The notes under the pieces were generated by a model. It saw only the letters and a list, made by a program, of their open reading frames with translations, was not told the origin of the DNA and made no database searches. DNA of 41,629 nucleotides, from contig CALZMQ010000042.1 in NCBI GenBank assembly GCA_945788625.1, forward strand, positions 1 through 41,629, read 5' to 3'. This DNA comes from an uncultured Woeseiaceae bacterium. Lineage in GTDB: Bacteria > Pseudomonadota > Gammaproteobacteria > Steroidobacterales > Woeseiaceae. Below are positions 1-8,478 of this stretch, piece after piece. The stretch's first letter is position 1. Each line of letters opens with the position of its first letter. A program made the position numbers and the translations under genes.

Positions 1-108
1 ATCGGCACTGGGAACGGACTGCAGCCAGGTGAGCAGCAGAACAGCCATCCAGCACAGGGCCCACAGCGCAAGCAGGTGGGGCGCTACCTTGATCCAGTTC
101 TTGGCCAT
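1..108 (-). CDS. Partial hydrophobic membrane protein, N-terminus only
   Basis: An ATG at 108 opens a frame that runs off the window edge after 36 codons with no stop. After a short basic start (MAKNWIKV) the residues form one strongly hydrophobic stretch rich in Leu, Trp and Ala, as in a membrane segment or signal anchor. No family can be named from 36 residues. The upstream bases contain no clear Shine-Dalgarno, so the start is tentative. The 192 bp between this start and the marR stop at 301 show nothing I can assign. Confidence 0.4.
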   Translation of the reverse strand, partial: MAKNWIKVAPHLLALWALCWMAVLLLTWLQSVPSAD

Positions 109-300
109 GTGTCGGGGTGCCTGCCGGGCAAGTATTCGTGGTGTGCAGTGATGGTATGTTTCTGGGTGCATTTCGCAAGGACTACGCAAATGCGGGGATT
201 CATTCAGGATTACGTCACCGAAACGTCTTCCGGGTTGGCGTAGCCTACGTCGTGACAGGCCGGCTGATCGTGCTGGTGGCGGACGTTCGGGCCGATGCCT

Positions 301-735
301 TCAGCAGCAGTCGATCTGGTCTCGCACCTCTTCGGCGGCCTTGCGCAGGTCCGCGATCATCGCGACCGCAGGCTTCTGCATATCCTCCGGCATCCGCGAC
401 ATGATCAGGGCAACCGCGTTCTCGGTCATGCCGGCGAGCCGCCTGGCCTCCTTTGTACCGGCAGCGGTCAGCTCGATCAACCAGCGGCGCCCGTCTTCCG
501 GGTCCTGGTGCCGCTCGACGAATCCGCGTGACTCCAGCCCGTCGAGCAGCCGCGTCATAGCGCCTTTTGTCACGCGCGCATGACTGGCGAGGGCCGACGC
601 ATCCCAGGTGCCTTCGAGCAGCGTCTGAAGGACCACGCATTGCGCGACGGTCACGTTGCCACAACACACCTGGTCGCGCTCCACCATCGCGAACATACGA
701 CAGAACGCGACGACGTCATCGACGAGCGTGCTCAT
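301..735 (-). CDS. MarR-family regulator with CCG cysteine motif, linked to arsM
   Basis: A 144-residue MarR-type winged-helix repressor. The recognition region is about residues 43-70 and the wing carries DPEDGRR at 79-84. A Cys-Cys pair at 24-25 (VCCGNVTVAQC) with a third Cys at 33 sits where thiol-sensing MarR proteins place sensor cysteines; thiol or arsenic sensing is my inference. The frame is open upstream to 966, but that part overlaps arsM and has non-protein-like composition, so the ATG at 735 is preferred. It starts 22 bp after the arsM stop, so the two are probably one operon, and the regulator probably acts on the paired inverted repeats upstream of arsM. Confidence 0.85.
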   Translation of the reverse strand: MSTLVDDVVAFCRMFAMVERDQVCCGNVTVAQCVVLQTLLEGTWDASALASHARVTKGAMTRLLDGLESRGFVERHQDPEDGRRWLIELTAAGTKEARRLAGMTENAVALIMSRMPEDMQKPAVAMIADLRKAAEEVRDQIDCC

Positions 736-757
736 GCTTGCGTCACCAGGCTCGAGT

Positions 758-1576
758 TCACGGTTTCGTTGCCTGGATCGTGTAGCTGAAGACCGTGCCC
801 GCAACCTCCCTGGCGCGCTCGACGCCAAACTCCGCGATCGCTGCGCTGATGACCGGATCATCCGTGGCAAGGTCGAAGATCTCACCGGCCGGCCGTCGCT
901 GCAACTCGATGTCCACGAAGCCGGCATCGCGGATGTGTCCCACGTAAACGTCTTCCGTTTCCGCACCGGCGACGCATCCGATCAACGCAGCGACGCTCTG
1001 CGCAACCTCGGGCGGCAATGGCTCCGTAAGCAGGATGTCGCTGATCGCCAACCGCCCACCTGGCCTCAATACACGAAACGCTTCGCGAAACGCTGTCGCC
1101 TTGTCCGGGCTCAGGTTGATGACGCAGTTGGAGATGATGACATCGGCTGACCCTGATGCGACGGGCAGCGCCTCTATCAATCCCTCGCGGAACTCGACCG
1201 TCCGCGCGTAGCCTGCGTTCACGGCATTGGTGCGCGCGCGCGCCAGCATCTCCGGCGTCATGTCGACACCGATGAAACGCCCGTCGCTGCCAAGCTTCTC
1301 CGCGGCGAGCAATGCATCGAACCCGGCGCCCGACCCAAGATCTATAACGACTTCACCCGGCCGTAGATTCGCGATCGCCGTCGGGTTGCCGCAACCAAGG
1401 CCGAGGTTCCCGGCAGCTGCAGGTCCAGCCAGGTCCGCGTCGGAATAGCCGATCTGCTTCGCGGTATCGATGTCGGTCGTCGTGCCGCTGCCAGTCGGTC
1501 CGCAACAGCTCGTCTTTTCCTTCGCAACGCGCGCGTAGCCTTCGCGCACGACAGCATGTGTTTGTGCTTTTTCCAT
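758..1576 (-). CDS. arsM: Arsenite S-adenosylmethionine methyltransferase
   Basis: A 272-residue class I methyltransferase predicted to convert As(III) to methylated arsenicals in the cytoplasm. The SAM motif DLGSGAGFD lies at about 79-87 and an acidic GVDMTP loop follows. The family's As-binding cysteines appear conserved: the SCCGP pair (24-25), C62 in LGLGCGNP, C151 in SNCVINL and C201 in GCVAGA. The ATG at 1576 is chosen over upstream in-frame starts because AAGGAG lies 8 nt before it and residue 1 then begins the usual MEK... N-terminus. It is the first gene of an operon with the MarR gene. A TTGACA box and two inverted repeats lie just upstream, predicting repression relieved by arsenic or a thiol-reactive signal. 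Confidence 0.92.
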   Translation of the reverse strand: MEKAQTHAVVREGYARVAKEKTSCCGPTGSGTTTDIDTAKQIGYSDADLAGPAAAGNLGLGCGNPTAIANLRPGEVVIDLGSGAGFDALLAAEKLGSDGRFIGVDMTPEMLARARTNAVNAGYARTVEFREGLIEALPVASGSADVIISNCVINLSPDKATAFREAFRVLRPGGRLAISDILLTEPLPPEVAQSVAALIGCVAGAETEDVYVGHIRDAGFVDIELQRRPAGEIFDLATDDPVISAAIAEFGVERAREVAGTVFSYTIQATKP

Positions 1577-1589
1577 CGAACAGCTCCTT

Positions 1590-1637
1590 AGTTGAACCAC
1601 TCAACTATATGATTGAGGTATTCAACTAATTTGTCAA
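1590..1637 (-). promoter_or_regulatory. arsM promoter with two spaced MarR-like operators
   Basis: On the minus strand a TTGACA -35 box is at 1637-1632, followed by an AT-rich -10 region around 1615-1607. Two 17-bp inverted repeats of the same design overlap it. Site 1 at 1590-1606 is AGTTGA-N5-TCAACT (perfect arms). Site 2 at 1611-1627 is GATTGA-N5-TCAACT (inner TTGA/TCAA conserved). Their centres are 21 bp apart, about two helical turns, so two dimers could bind one DNA face. Site 2 lies in the promoter spacer and site 1 covers the start region up to the AAGGAG. Confidence 0.7.
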
Positions 1638-1697
1638 GTGGTATTTTCCCGGGGCAGGAGACTCCATTGCCCTGGCGCATGTCGAGTTTCTGCAGCG

Positions 1698-2942
1698 TTA
1701 CAGTCTCGGTATTGCTACCGTGTCGCTGTCCACAATGCCCAACTTCAAGCGACCAGTCTCGCTCAGCGCTACGTGGCTGCCGAACTTCACACACTCCCTG
1801 TTCATCGTGCGTTCAAGCCACCGGGCATCCTCCCTCGATACGTGATTCAACCTGAATTGTCTGACCTGGAAGGGGACCATCTCGAACCGCACCAGCTTGC
1901 CCGACGACCGATGCATCACAACAAGGTACATCAGCACCAGGTCGCCTCGATATTCCTCGTGGCCGCTGATTCCCTCGTAGTCATTCAGGAAATCACCGCA
2001 GCCGTACAAGATTGGCCTGCCGTTGTAGACCTCGATGCCTTTCGGATGGTGAGAAGAATGCCCATGGATCACATCGACGCCGGCCTCATCGATCAACCAG
2101 TGGGAGAAGTCTCTTTGTTCATCCGGAATGTCGTAGCCCCAGTTTCCACCCCAATGGATCGACACAACGACGATGTCCCCTTGTCGCTTCACTTTCTGCA
2201 CTTGTGCCGTGATACGGCGAACCGTTCTTCGCGACAAGTCCTTTAGAAAATTGACGCCCGACCGGCTTTTCGTCGCCGCCCAATCCCGCGGCACGCCGGC
2301 GGTCGGCGATGCGCAGGCAAACAAGAGTATCCGTCCCTTGCCGTTCACGTTCATTACCGCTGGCGCCTCCGCCTCGGTGATGTTTCTGCCCGCGCCGACG
2401 CCTTTCACGTTCACGTGTTCCAACGAGGCCAGGGTATCCTCGAGGCCGGCATATCCCCAATCCAGGACGTGATTGTTGGCAAGCACGCAACAATCGATCC
2501 CGGCGGCCTTGATACACAAAACGTTCTCCGGATGCATGCGGTAGTTGATGCCTTTGCCCTTCCAGTAATGGTTGCTGACCGTAACGGCCGTTTCCAGGTT
2601 GATTATCCTGGCGTCGGGCGCCGCGCGTTCGAGTTCGTCGAGGGCATCACCCCACGGATAAGAAAAATCCACCTGCGTTGGGAACGGGCCGTTGACCGAC
2701 TGTGCAAGCTCCACATATCGGCCTGCATTCCTCACGTAGGATTCATAGAGGCGGGGATCGGACGGGCTGGGCAGCACCTGGTCGATACCCCGCCCGGTCA
2801 TGACGTCACCGCACAGGAACAAGGTAATCAGTTCCGACGCGCTCGATGGCCTGGGGTCTGTGTCGCCTGCAACGAGCCTCGAGCCCGAAAGCAACAAGAG
2901 AATCTTGCCGAAATCGAGCAGGAACCTTCGACGCTTCATCAT
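1698..2942 (-). CDS. CapA-family (PGA_cap) phosphoesterase-like protein, Tat signal
   Basis: A protein of 414 residues from the ATG at 2942 (ATG at 2939 is equally possible; no strong Shine-Dalgarno at either). The N-terminus has KRRRFLL followed by a hydrophobic stretch, a twin-arginine-like signal, so export is likely. The body has the CapA/PgsA metallophosphatase-like pattern: CGDVMTGR, the NLE of IINLETAV, LANNHVLDWG, then IHWGGNWG and IHGHSSHHPKG with a GCGDFLNDY loop. Family members act in poly-gamma-glutamate or capsule-related steps, but no pgsB/C partner is nearby, so the substrate is unknown. It lies 56 bp downstream of the CYTH-CHAD gene on the same strand and may be cotranscribed. 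Confidence 0.8.
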   Translation of the reverse strand: MMKRRRFLLDFGKILLLLSGSRLVAGDTDPRPSSASELITLFLCGDVMTGRGIDQVLPSPSDPRLYESYVRNAGRYVELAQSVNGPFPTQVDFSYPWGDALDELERAAPDARIINLETAVTVSNHYWKGKGINYRMHPENVLCIKAAGIDCCVLANNHVLDWGYAGLEDTLASLEHVNVKGVGAGRNITEAEAPAVMNVNGKGRILLFACASPTAGVPRDWAATKSRSGVNFLKDLSRRTVRRITAQVQKVKRQGDIVVVSIHWGGNWGYDIPDEQRDFSHWLIDEAGVDVIHGHSSHHPKGIEVYNGRPILYGCGDFLNDYEGISGHEEYRGDLVLMYLVVMHRSSGKLVRFEMVPFQVRQFRLNHVSREDARWLERTMNRECVKFGSHVALSETGRLKLGIVDSDTVAIPRL

Positions 2943-2998
2943 TAACCCACTGGCTTCAACCCGACACACATATGCCAAGAGCCGATCATCACGGCACG

Positions 2999-4585
2999 CT
3001 AAGCACGGAGCAGGAACGTCGGGCGCTCGAACACCGTTTTGAACTGCCGCCACGCGGCCGGGAAATCGCGGCGGTACGACTCCATTCGCTCTTCCTCGGT
3101 GGCGATGAGCCGGTCGATGGACAGCCTGAGCGCACAATCCTCGCCGGCCGTCGGCAAGGAGCGATGATAAGCCTCGAGCCGCTCCCGCGACATGATCTTG
3201 TCCTGGTGCCAGCCGAGCAGGTCCTGGAGTTTTTTCAACTCTTCGATGGACTCTTTCCATACCACCGGCTGCGCCATGTCATAGAAATCGAGCAGGTAGC
3301 GCAGATGTTTGGCTTCGATGCGCAACTTGTGCAGCTTCTCGACGAGCGATTCGGCGATGATACGATCGCCTCGCTTTATCATCTTGCGTGCGGCTTTGTG
3401 GATATCCCTGTCGGCCGCCTCCAAGATGGTCAGGTCGCCGACCCTGTTTTTCATCGCTTCATGCGGTCCCGCGGCAATGAATTCCTCGAGCGTGGTAATC
3501 AGCTCATGGTATCTCTCGCCAACAAATACCTCGGTGAGGTTCGTGTGCGCGTCGAACGTCTTCTGGCGTACATGATCCGCGTATGACGCCGCTGCTCGCG
3601 CAGCATCCTCAGGCAAAGACGCAATGAACTTCTTTATCGCCATCTCGCCAACGTCGGCATCCCGGGCCTCGCCAAGCTGTTTGAACAACCAGCGCAGTTC
3701 CTTGTTAATAGGTTTGACCACGTCTTTGCCGAGTACCTTGCGATAGGCTCTCAGGATGGTTCGAAATCGCCGAATGGCGACACGCATCCTGTGAACGCCC
3801 TCGCTATCCAGGCCCTCCCAGGCGATCGGCTGAAACAGCTTTGTTCGTTGCAGCTGGCGGCTGAAGAACAGGTAGACGAGATCCAGGAACGGATCCGACT
3901 CCGTGATAGTCGACTCTTCGTCTTCCCTGGCCAGCGCTTCGTTCGATAGCCCTGCCGCCTGGATGCCGCGATCGAACTTGCTGAACTGCGCAGGCGTGAG
4001 CCGCAGCCTGTTGAATAGTGCCTTCGCAAGCGCGTCGACGGCGCTCCTGTCACCCGAAACGAGGTCCAGCTCGAGCTCCATGAACTCCAGCTCCCCCGGC
4101 GCTTTGTAGTTCGCTTTCCTGGCCGTTATTCTCGCCCGATCGACATCGAGCTTTATCTGTGACGGGTTGCTTCCCGGAGACGTCACGGCAAACATGCGAC
4201 GCCGACGCGCAACGCAGAACAACTTTCGACTGCGGCGCGTATCGACAATGGTATCCAGTTGGTCCTTGACTGGTCCCGGCGCCAAATCGTGCACCGCCGA
4301 TGCGCCATTTCGCAATAGTGGCTGCTGGATCTCCTCGCGCGCGAAAGCCCGACCGTCGTGTCGGCCGCGTGCCTTCAGTTTGAGTGTGCTCTGCCCCGCT
4401 CGTTTCCGGCACCGATACGTCCAGCCGGCGCGAAGGATGTGGAAATCGGACGTGTCGAAGTAGGTGTCAACATGGCTCCTGGTCTCACCTTCTGCTTTCA
4501 GGTAGCCCAGCTCGTCGAGAACCGCCAGCACCTGGTGGATCTCCTCGTCCGAACGGATCAGGAATCTGGCCTCTGCTTCTGTCAT
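2999..4585 (-). CDS. CYTH-CHAD domain protein (polyphosphate/triphosphate related)
   Basis: A 528-residue protein. The N-terminal CYTH triphosphate-tunnel domain (about 1-200) shows EAEARF at the start, DTYFDT, RCRKR, LKLKARG, IKLDVDR, ELEFMELELDL and LTPAQFSKF. The C-terminal CHAD helical domain (about 225-520) shows the basic signatures HRMRVAIRRFR and LHKLRIEAKHLRYLL. CYTH domains hydrolyse triphosphate compounds and CHAD domains bind polyphosphate, so inorganic polyphosphate or tripolyphosphate metabolism is likely. The frame is open to an ATG at 4672, but the ATG at 4585 starts exactly at the CYTH core and has GGGAAG just upstream, so I prefer it. It is divergent from the CYTH-like gene at 4745. 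Confidence 0.88.
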   Translation of the reverse strand: MTEAEARFLIRSDEEIHQVLAVLDELGYLKAEGETRSHVDTYFDTSDFHILRAGWTYRCRKRAGQSTLKLKARGRHDGRAFAREEIQQPLLRNGASAVHDLAPGPVKDQLDTIVDTRRSRKLFCVARRRRMFAVTSPGSNPSQIKLDVDRARITARKANYKAPGELEFMELELDLVSGDRSAVDALAKALFNRLRLTPAQFSKFDRGIQAAGLSNEALAREDEESTITESDPFLDLVYLFFSRQLQRTKLFQPIAWEGLDSEGVHRMRVAIRRFRTILRAYRKVLGKDVVKPINKELRWLFKQLGEARDADVGEMAIKKFIASLPEDAARAAASYADHVRQKTFDAHTNLTEVFVGERYHELITTLEEFIAAGPHEAMKNRVGDLTILEAADRDIHKAARKMIKRGDRIIAESLVEKLHKLRIEAKHLRYLLDFYDMAQPVVWKESIEELKKLQDLLGWHQDKIMSRERLEAYHRSLPTAGEDCALRLSIDRLIATEEERMESYRRDFPAAWRQFKTVFERPTFLLRA

Positions 4586-4744
4586 TACCGCTTCCCGGTA
4601 GCCATCGTCGGTCAATCGCCAGGTTAATATCGCATCGCAGCCGCATCCCTGAGTAGTCGTAGTTTCCCGCATACAGCAGGCTCATCCGACGCTGTATATG
4701 AAAGTATCAACCGACCTGTATCCGCTTCTCACAGGAAAGTCTGC

Positions 4745-5380
4745 ATGTTTCTTAGCGCCGAAGTTCGCTGGTTTTTTAAGGGTAGGGTGCCTGACGACAT
4801 GCGGCTGTGGTTCGAGGCCGCAGGGCCTGCGACAACGGAGCCGCAACGCACCGACGATTATCTTGTGTTGCCCGGTTGCGTGACGACGAGCGTAAAGTTG
4901 CGCGATGGCCGGCTCGAGGTCAAGGCGCTGACACAGCCGCCACGCCTCGTGACCTTCCGCCAAGGCATCACCGGCTTGAAAGACGCATGGGTAAAGTGGT
5001 CCAGCGAAACGACGGATATCGACACCAGCGGCGGACTGGTCAGGGGTAGCAAGGACCCATGGATCTCGGTAAGCAAGACACGGCGATTGCGACTGGTCTC
5101 GCTGGAAAGCGGGAAACCGGCCGAGGTGTCACCCGGTCACGGCTACCTGTCAGCTGGCTGCCAGGTCGAATTGACGGCGATCGACGCCTGGTCCCGAACG
5201 CAGGGTCCGTCCGATGCGGCACCCTGGTGGAGCCTGTCGTTCGAGGCCTTCGGCAATGAGAGGGCAATGCAAGACGGCCTCGATCTTGTCATCGACGACT
5301 TCTTCGAAGAGCCGCCACCGGTGACCCTTAGCCAATATACCTCTCTTTCCTATCCCGTCTGGTTGCAGCAGTTGATCTAG
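4745..5380 (+). CDS. Uncharacterised protein, possible divergent CYTH-like fold
   Basis: A 211-residue protein with AGGAAAG a few bases before the ATG. I do not recognise a named family. Its charged residues are ordered like a triphosphate-tunnel protein: E6 in AEVRWF, R35 in RTDDYL, K51/R53/K60 in VKLRDGRLEVK, K84 in VKWSSE, K111 and R113-R116 in SKTRRLRLV, E142 in CQVELTAI and E167 in WWSLSFEAFG. That alternation of acidic and basic strands, and its divergent arrangement with a CYTH-CHAD gene, suggest a CYTH-like role with phosphorylated ligands; this is inference. There is no signal peptide or membrane segment, so it is probably cytosolic. Confidence 0.7.
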   Translation: MFLSAEVRWFFKGRVPDDMRLWFEAAGPATTEPQRTDDYLVLPGCVTTSVKLRDGRLEVKALTQPPRLVTFRQGITGLKDAWVKWSSETTDIDTSGGLVRGSKDPWISVSKTRRLRLVSLESGKPAEVSPGHGYLSAGCQVELTAIDAWSRTQGPSDAAPWWSLSFEAFGNERAMQDGLDLVIDDFFEEPPPVTLSQYTSLSYPVWLQQLI

Positions 5381-5484
5381 TAACCGGGCTTCGACCCCGG
5401 TATTCCTTGGACGAGGAAGCAGCGGCCACCAGCCGCCGTTCTGCGCGTGTCCTGCTGTTGTCCGCCGAATCCCATGCTGCATGA

Positions 5485-5673
5485 AATCCTCCGCCAAACG
5501 AGTTCCGATGGCTCGACCGGCGGCAGCGACCACGCGATTGGCAGGAGATCGGCCTCGAGCGCGTACACACTTGCCGCGACCTGCTCATCCTCATCGACCA
5601 GGCGACTGAAGCGCCGGCGCGCCCGCCGCGACGTGGTGCCGAGCACGAACTGCCGGGTCAACGCGTCGAGAAG
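5485..5673 (-). pseudogene. Relic of an anti-sigma-K factor (RskA-like) N-terminal region
   Basis: Read on the minus strand, this frame gives LLDALTRQFVLGT, then SRRARRRFSRLVDEDE, then PPVEPSELVWRRI. That matches the usual RskA/anti-sigma-K N-terminal layout (EYVLGTL...RARRRFE...LPPVxPP..LWxRI). An in-frame TAG lies immediately upstream (5676-5674) with no usable ATG, and after the WRRI point the sequence no longer reads like the family. No sigma-factor gene is adjacent. It is probably a leftover of a lost ECF sigma/anti-sigma pair. Confidence 0.5.
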
Positions 5674-5773
5674 CTACGGCGAATTCATTTATTTCAATTC
5701 GGACCGGGCAGGTGCGACGAACATTTACCGTATGCTGATGGACGGCGTCGAGTGTGTCAGGGAGGATACTTAG
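5672..5773 (+). pseudogene. Relic of a TolB/PD40-type beta-propeller repeat
   Basis: The last 33 codons of a plus-strand frame read GEFIYFNSDRAGATNIYRM followed by LMDGVE and a stop at 5771-5773. This is the PD40 repeat pattern (x-IYFxSDRxG-xxxIYRMxxDG). The sequence before it in frame is low-complexity and Arg/Ser-rich, and the repeat ends abruptly, so a single eroded blade of a former TolB-like protein is the best reading. Confidence 0.45.
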
Positions 5774-5819
5774 ATCTGATTCGATCGGTGCCTACCGGTC
5801 TGGAGTTCCCCGGTCAGGC

Positions 5820-7520
5820 TCAGATTTGTAGCGGGTCTGCCCGCTCCAGAAGCGCTGCTATATCGAGCCCCCGTGGCAGGGTGCCGTAGTTGCGCGCACC
5901 CCGGGCACCGAGGCGGGATGCGATAAATGCATCCGCGACGGCGGAATTGTCGGTGCGCACCAGCAGGCTTGCCTGCATGGTCAACGCCAGTTGATCAACA
6001 AGAGAGCGGCCGCAATACTGGGCATCGTCCAGATCGGACATTGAGTCCTTCAGTGCAAGTACCGCACGATCGAGTTCGGGGCTGGCGCGATGTGTCAATC
6101 CCAATTCATCAAACCACGCATCCAGGACTGCGGGCGTTTTCTGCAGGGCGCGCAGCATGTCAAGCGCCTGGATATTGCCCGAACCTTCCCAGATGGCATT
6201 GATGGGTGCGTCGCGATACAGGCGCGCCATTATGAACTCCTCAGTTACCGCGTTGCCGCCCAGGCATTCCATTGCCTCGTAGGCGTGAAACGGTGTCCTT
6301 TTGCAGATCCAGTACTTGCCGGTGGGCAGGCCCAGCCGCAGCAGCAGAGCATCATGCTCGCTCTTCGAACCACCCTGGCTGTCCTGCCTCTCATCGAGCG
6401 CTTCGGCCATTCGCATGGTCATCGCGAGCGACCCTTCCAGCTCGAGTTGCAGATCGGCGAGCACGTTTCGCATCAGCGGTTGCTCGATCAAGGTCTTGGC
6501 GAAGCTGGAGCGCTCGCGCGCGTGATTGACCGCCTGGGCCACCGCCTGTCGTTGACCGGCACTTGAGCCGATCATGCAATCGAAGCGTGTCATGGCCACC
6601 ATCTCGATGATCGAGGACACGCCGCGGCCTTCTTCACCGACCATCCAGCCCAGGGCGCCGCGCAATTCGACTTCCGAGGAGGCGTTCGACACGTTGCCCA
6701 TCTTGTTCTTCAGGCGCTGTACCTGGATGGGGTTCTTGCTGCCGTCCGGTCGCCAGCGTGGAACCAGGAAACAACTCAGGCCATCGTTCGTTTGCGCCAG
6801 TACGAGGAAAGCATCACACATCGGCGCGGATGTGAACCACTTATGGCCGATGAGTTCGTAGGACTCGCCTGGCCCACGTGCACCCATGGCCACCGCCCGT
6901 GTTGTATTGCTGCGCACATCGGAGCCCCCTTGCTTTTCTGTCATGCCCATACCGATGGTTACCGCCTGTTTCTCGGTGTGTGGCACATTGCGCGGATCAT
7001 AGGTGCAGGCGAGCACCTTTGGCAGCCATTCATCAGCGATTGCAGCGGTCAACTTCAAGGTTGGCACAGATGCGAATGTCATCGTCACGGGACAACCGTG
7101 TCCGGCTTCAATCTGGGCCTGCAAGTAGTAGATTCCTGCCCGTGCCACATGGGCGCCCGGTACTTGTCTTGCCCAGGGGCTGGCATGCAGTCCCGATTCG
7201 AGCGCCAATTTCATTAGCTGGTGGTAGGCGTCGTGGTACTTCACCTCGTCGACGCGACGGCCCTGACGGTCGTGCGAGTAGAACTGGGGTTTGAATTCGT
7301 TCGCAAGAAATCCCCACTCGATAACCTCGGCGCTGCCAGTGCGCGCGCCATGCGCATTCAGGGCATCTTCAGCCCAGGCGCCGCCATGTCGAAGCATCGC
7401 ATCCCTGAGTGCTGCATCGCCCAGGTAGGCGTTGTAGTTGGTCAGGGGAGATGACTGGTTGAACACCTCGTGTGTTTCTGCCGTGTCGATGTCGCCTGGT
7501 GACGAGGTTCTGGTGTTCAT
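5820..7520 (-). CDS. aidB: AidB-like acyl-CoA dehydrogenase
   Basis: A 566-residue flavoprotein of the AidB branch of acyl-CoA dehydrogenases, close to the usual ~540. The N-terminus has the AidB-type opening VFNQSSPLTNYNAY and a GRRVDEVKYHDAYHQLM block. The dehydrogenase core has GMGMTEKQGGSDVRSN (flavin-contact loop), HKWFTSAP, AMECLGGNAVTEE and WEGSGNIQALDMLRAL. In E. coli AidB binds DNA and is induced by alkylating agents; its substrate is unsettled, so the role here stays general. GGGAG lies before the ATG at 7520. It is divergent from the phosphoesterase at 7679 across a 158-bp gap. Confidence 0.9.
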   Translation of the reverse strand: MNTRTSSPGDIDTAETHEVFNQSSPLTNYNAYLGDAALRDAMLRHGGAWAEDALNAHGARTGSAEVIEWGFLANEFKPQFYSHDRQGRRVDEVKYHDAYHQLMKLALESGLHASPWARQVPGAHVARAGIYYLQAQIEAGHGCPVTMTFASVPTLKLTAAIADEWLPKVLACTYDPRNVPHTEKQAVTIGMGMTEKQGGSDVRSNTTRAVAMGARGPGESYELIGHKWFTSAPMCDAFLVLAQTNDGLSCFLVPRWRPDGSKNPIQVQRLKNKMGNVSNASSEVELRGALGWMVGEEGRGVSSIIEMVAMTRFDCMIGSSAGQRQAVAQAVNHARERSSFAKTLIEQPLMRNVLADLQLELEGSLAMTMRMAEALDERQDSQGGSKSEHDALLLRLGLPTGKYWICKRTPFHAYEAMECLGGNAVTEEFIMARLYRDAPINAIWEGSGNIQALDMLRALQKTPAVLDAWFDELGLTHRASPELDRAVLALKDSMSDLDDAQYCGRSLVDQLALTMQASLLVRTDNSAVADAFIASRLGARGARNYGTLPRGLDIAALLERADPLQI

Positions 7521-7678
7521 CAGGAAGATCTCCCGCGTAGCAAGATGCGATGAACAATGGTAACTCGTTCTGGTCCGCAGAATTCAGGCGCTCGTCGCCG
7601 CCGATCATCAGCCTGAGGCTTGCAATGTGACGTCTGTCGGATGGTATGTTGGATCACTATCATCTCGACGCCATTGCA

Positions 7679-8422
7679 ATGAAGCTTCTTGTCCTGAGTG
7701 ACCTGCATACGGAGTTTTCCGACTTCGAACCGCCGGATACCGACGCCGATGTCGTCGTCCTTGCCGGCGACATCGGTGTAGGGGCAGGCGGAATCGACTG
7801 GGCAGCGCGGCAGTTTCCGGATGCGCCGGTCGTTTACGTCCCTGGAAACCATGAGTTCTATGGCCACGATGTCCGTGATACGGATCTGCTAACCGCCGCC
7901 GAGACCGCCAATATTCATGTTTTGAGTGACGATGCGCTCGAAATCGATGATGTGCGATTCTTGGGAAGTACGCTGTGGACCGACTTCAAATTCTATGGTG
8001 AGGGAGAGGCCTGGTATGCGCGGCAACAGGCAAAAGCACTGATTGAAGATTTCGGATCGATCCGGAATGGCAACAGAACATTCACGCCAGAGGATTCCGT
8101 TGATCTTCATCGAGTGAGCGTCATTTGGCTGGTGAATGAACTTGAGAAAGGTTTCGATGGCCCGACCGTCGTTGTAACGCACCACTTGCCGGCAGCGCTA
8201 TCAATCTCCAGCAAGTACAGGAATCATCCGCTGAATCCCGCTTTTGCCAGCCGGCTGGAGGGCATCATCGAGAAGTACCAACCTGAGCTGTGGGTTCACG
8301 GGCATACTCACGTGCCCTGCGACTATGAGATATTCCGCACGAGAGTCGTGTGCAATCCAAGGGGATATCCTTCCGAATCGTCCAGCGAAGGGTTTTCGCC
8401 CGGGCTGGTGGTGGAGGTGTGA
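7679..8422 (+). CDS. Calcineurin-like metallophosphoesterase
   Basis: A 247-residue protein with a complete set of metallophosphoesterase metal motifs in order: SDLHTEF (D8, H10), LAGDIGVG, VPGNHEFYG, VVTHHLP and WVHGHTHVP. No signal peptide is seen, so it is probably cytosolic. The substrate cannot be told from sequence; relatives cleave varied phosphodiesters and phosphomonoesters. The start at 7679 is preferred over an in-frame ATG at 7646 because the family begins with M-K-L-x-x-x-S-D-L-H. Its stop lies 9 bp before the -35 box of the next gene. Confidence 0.87.
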   Translation: MKLLVLSDLHTEFSDFEPPDTDADVVVLAGDIGVGAGGIDWAARQFPDAPVVYVPGNHEFYGHDVRDTDLLTAAETANIHVLSDDALEIDDVRFLGSTLWTDFKFYGEGEAWYARQQAKALIEDFGSIRNGNRTFTPEDSVDLHRVSVIWLVNELEKGFDGPTVVVTHHLPAALSISSKYRNHPLNPAFASRLEGIIEKYQPELWVHGHTHVPCDYEIFRTRVVCNPRGYPSESSSEGFSPGLVVEV

Positions 8423-8431
8423 GCCCAGGCG

Positions 8432-8475
8432 TTGACATACCCAAATCGGGTACTATAATACCCAGATTGGGTATT
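8432..8475 (+). promoter_or_regulatory. Consensus promoter carrying two TACCC-N5-GGGTA operators
   Basis: TTGACA at 8432-8437 and TATAAT at 8454-8459, 16 bp apart, make a near-perfect sigma-70 promoter. Two inverted repeats of one type lie on it: TACCC-AAATC-GGGTA at 8438-8452 fills the spacer, and TACCC-AGATT-GGGTA at 8459-8473 (arms extend to AATACCC/GGGTATT at 8457-8475) covers the transcription start. Centres are 21 bp apart. The obvious binder is the winged-helix protein encoded next, so tight autorepression is likely. Confidence 0.78.
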
Positions 8476-8478
8476 AAT

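Larger units (their letters stand above)
5381..5819. other. 439-bp stretch without an intact gene; contains two gene relics
   Basis: No intact gene is supported here. Two short stretches read as remnants of real proteins, an anti-sigma-K-like piece on the minus strand and a PD40/TolB-like piece on the plus strand, and are listed separately. Flanking bases look like eroded sequence. Confidence 0.6.

Noticed and set aside
117..404. A 95-codon plus-strand frame antisense to the marR end
   Set aside because: Its second half is the mirror of the MarR gene and the first half has no motif or ribosome site.
5447..5773. A complete 108-residue plus-strand gene
   Set aside because: Only the last 33 codons resemble protein (PD40); the rest is low-complexity Ser/Arg sequence.
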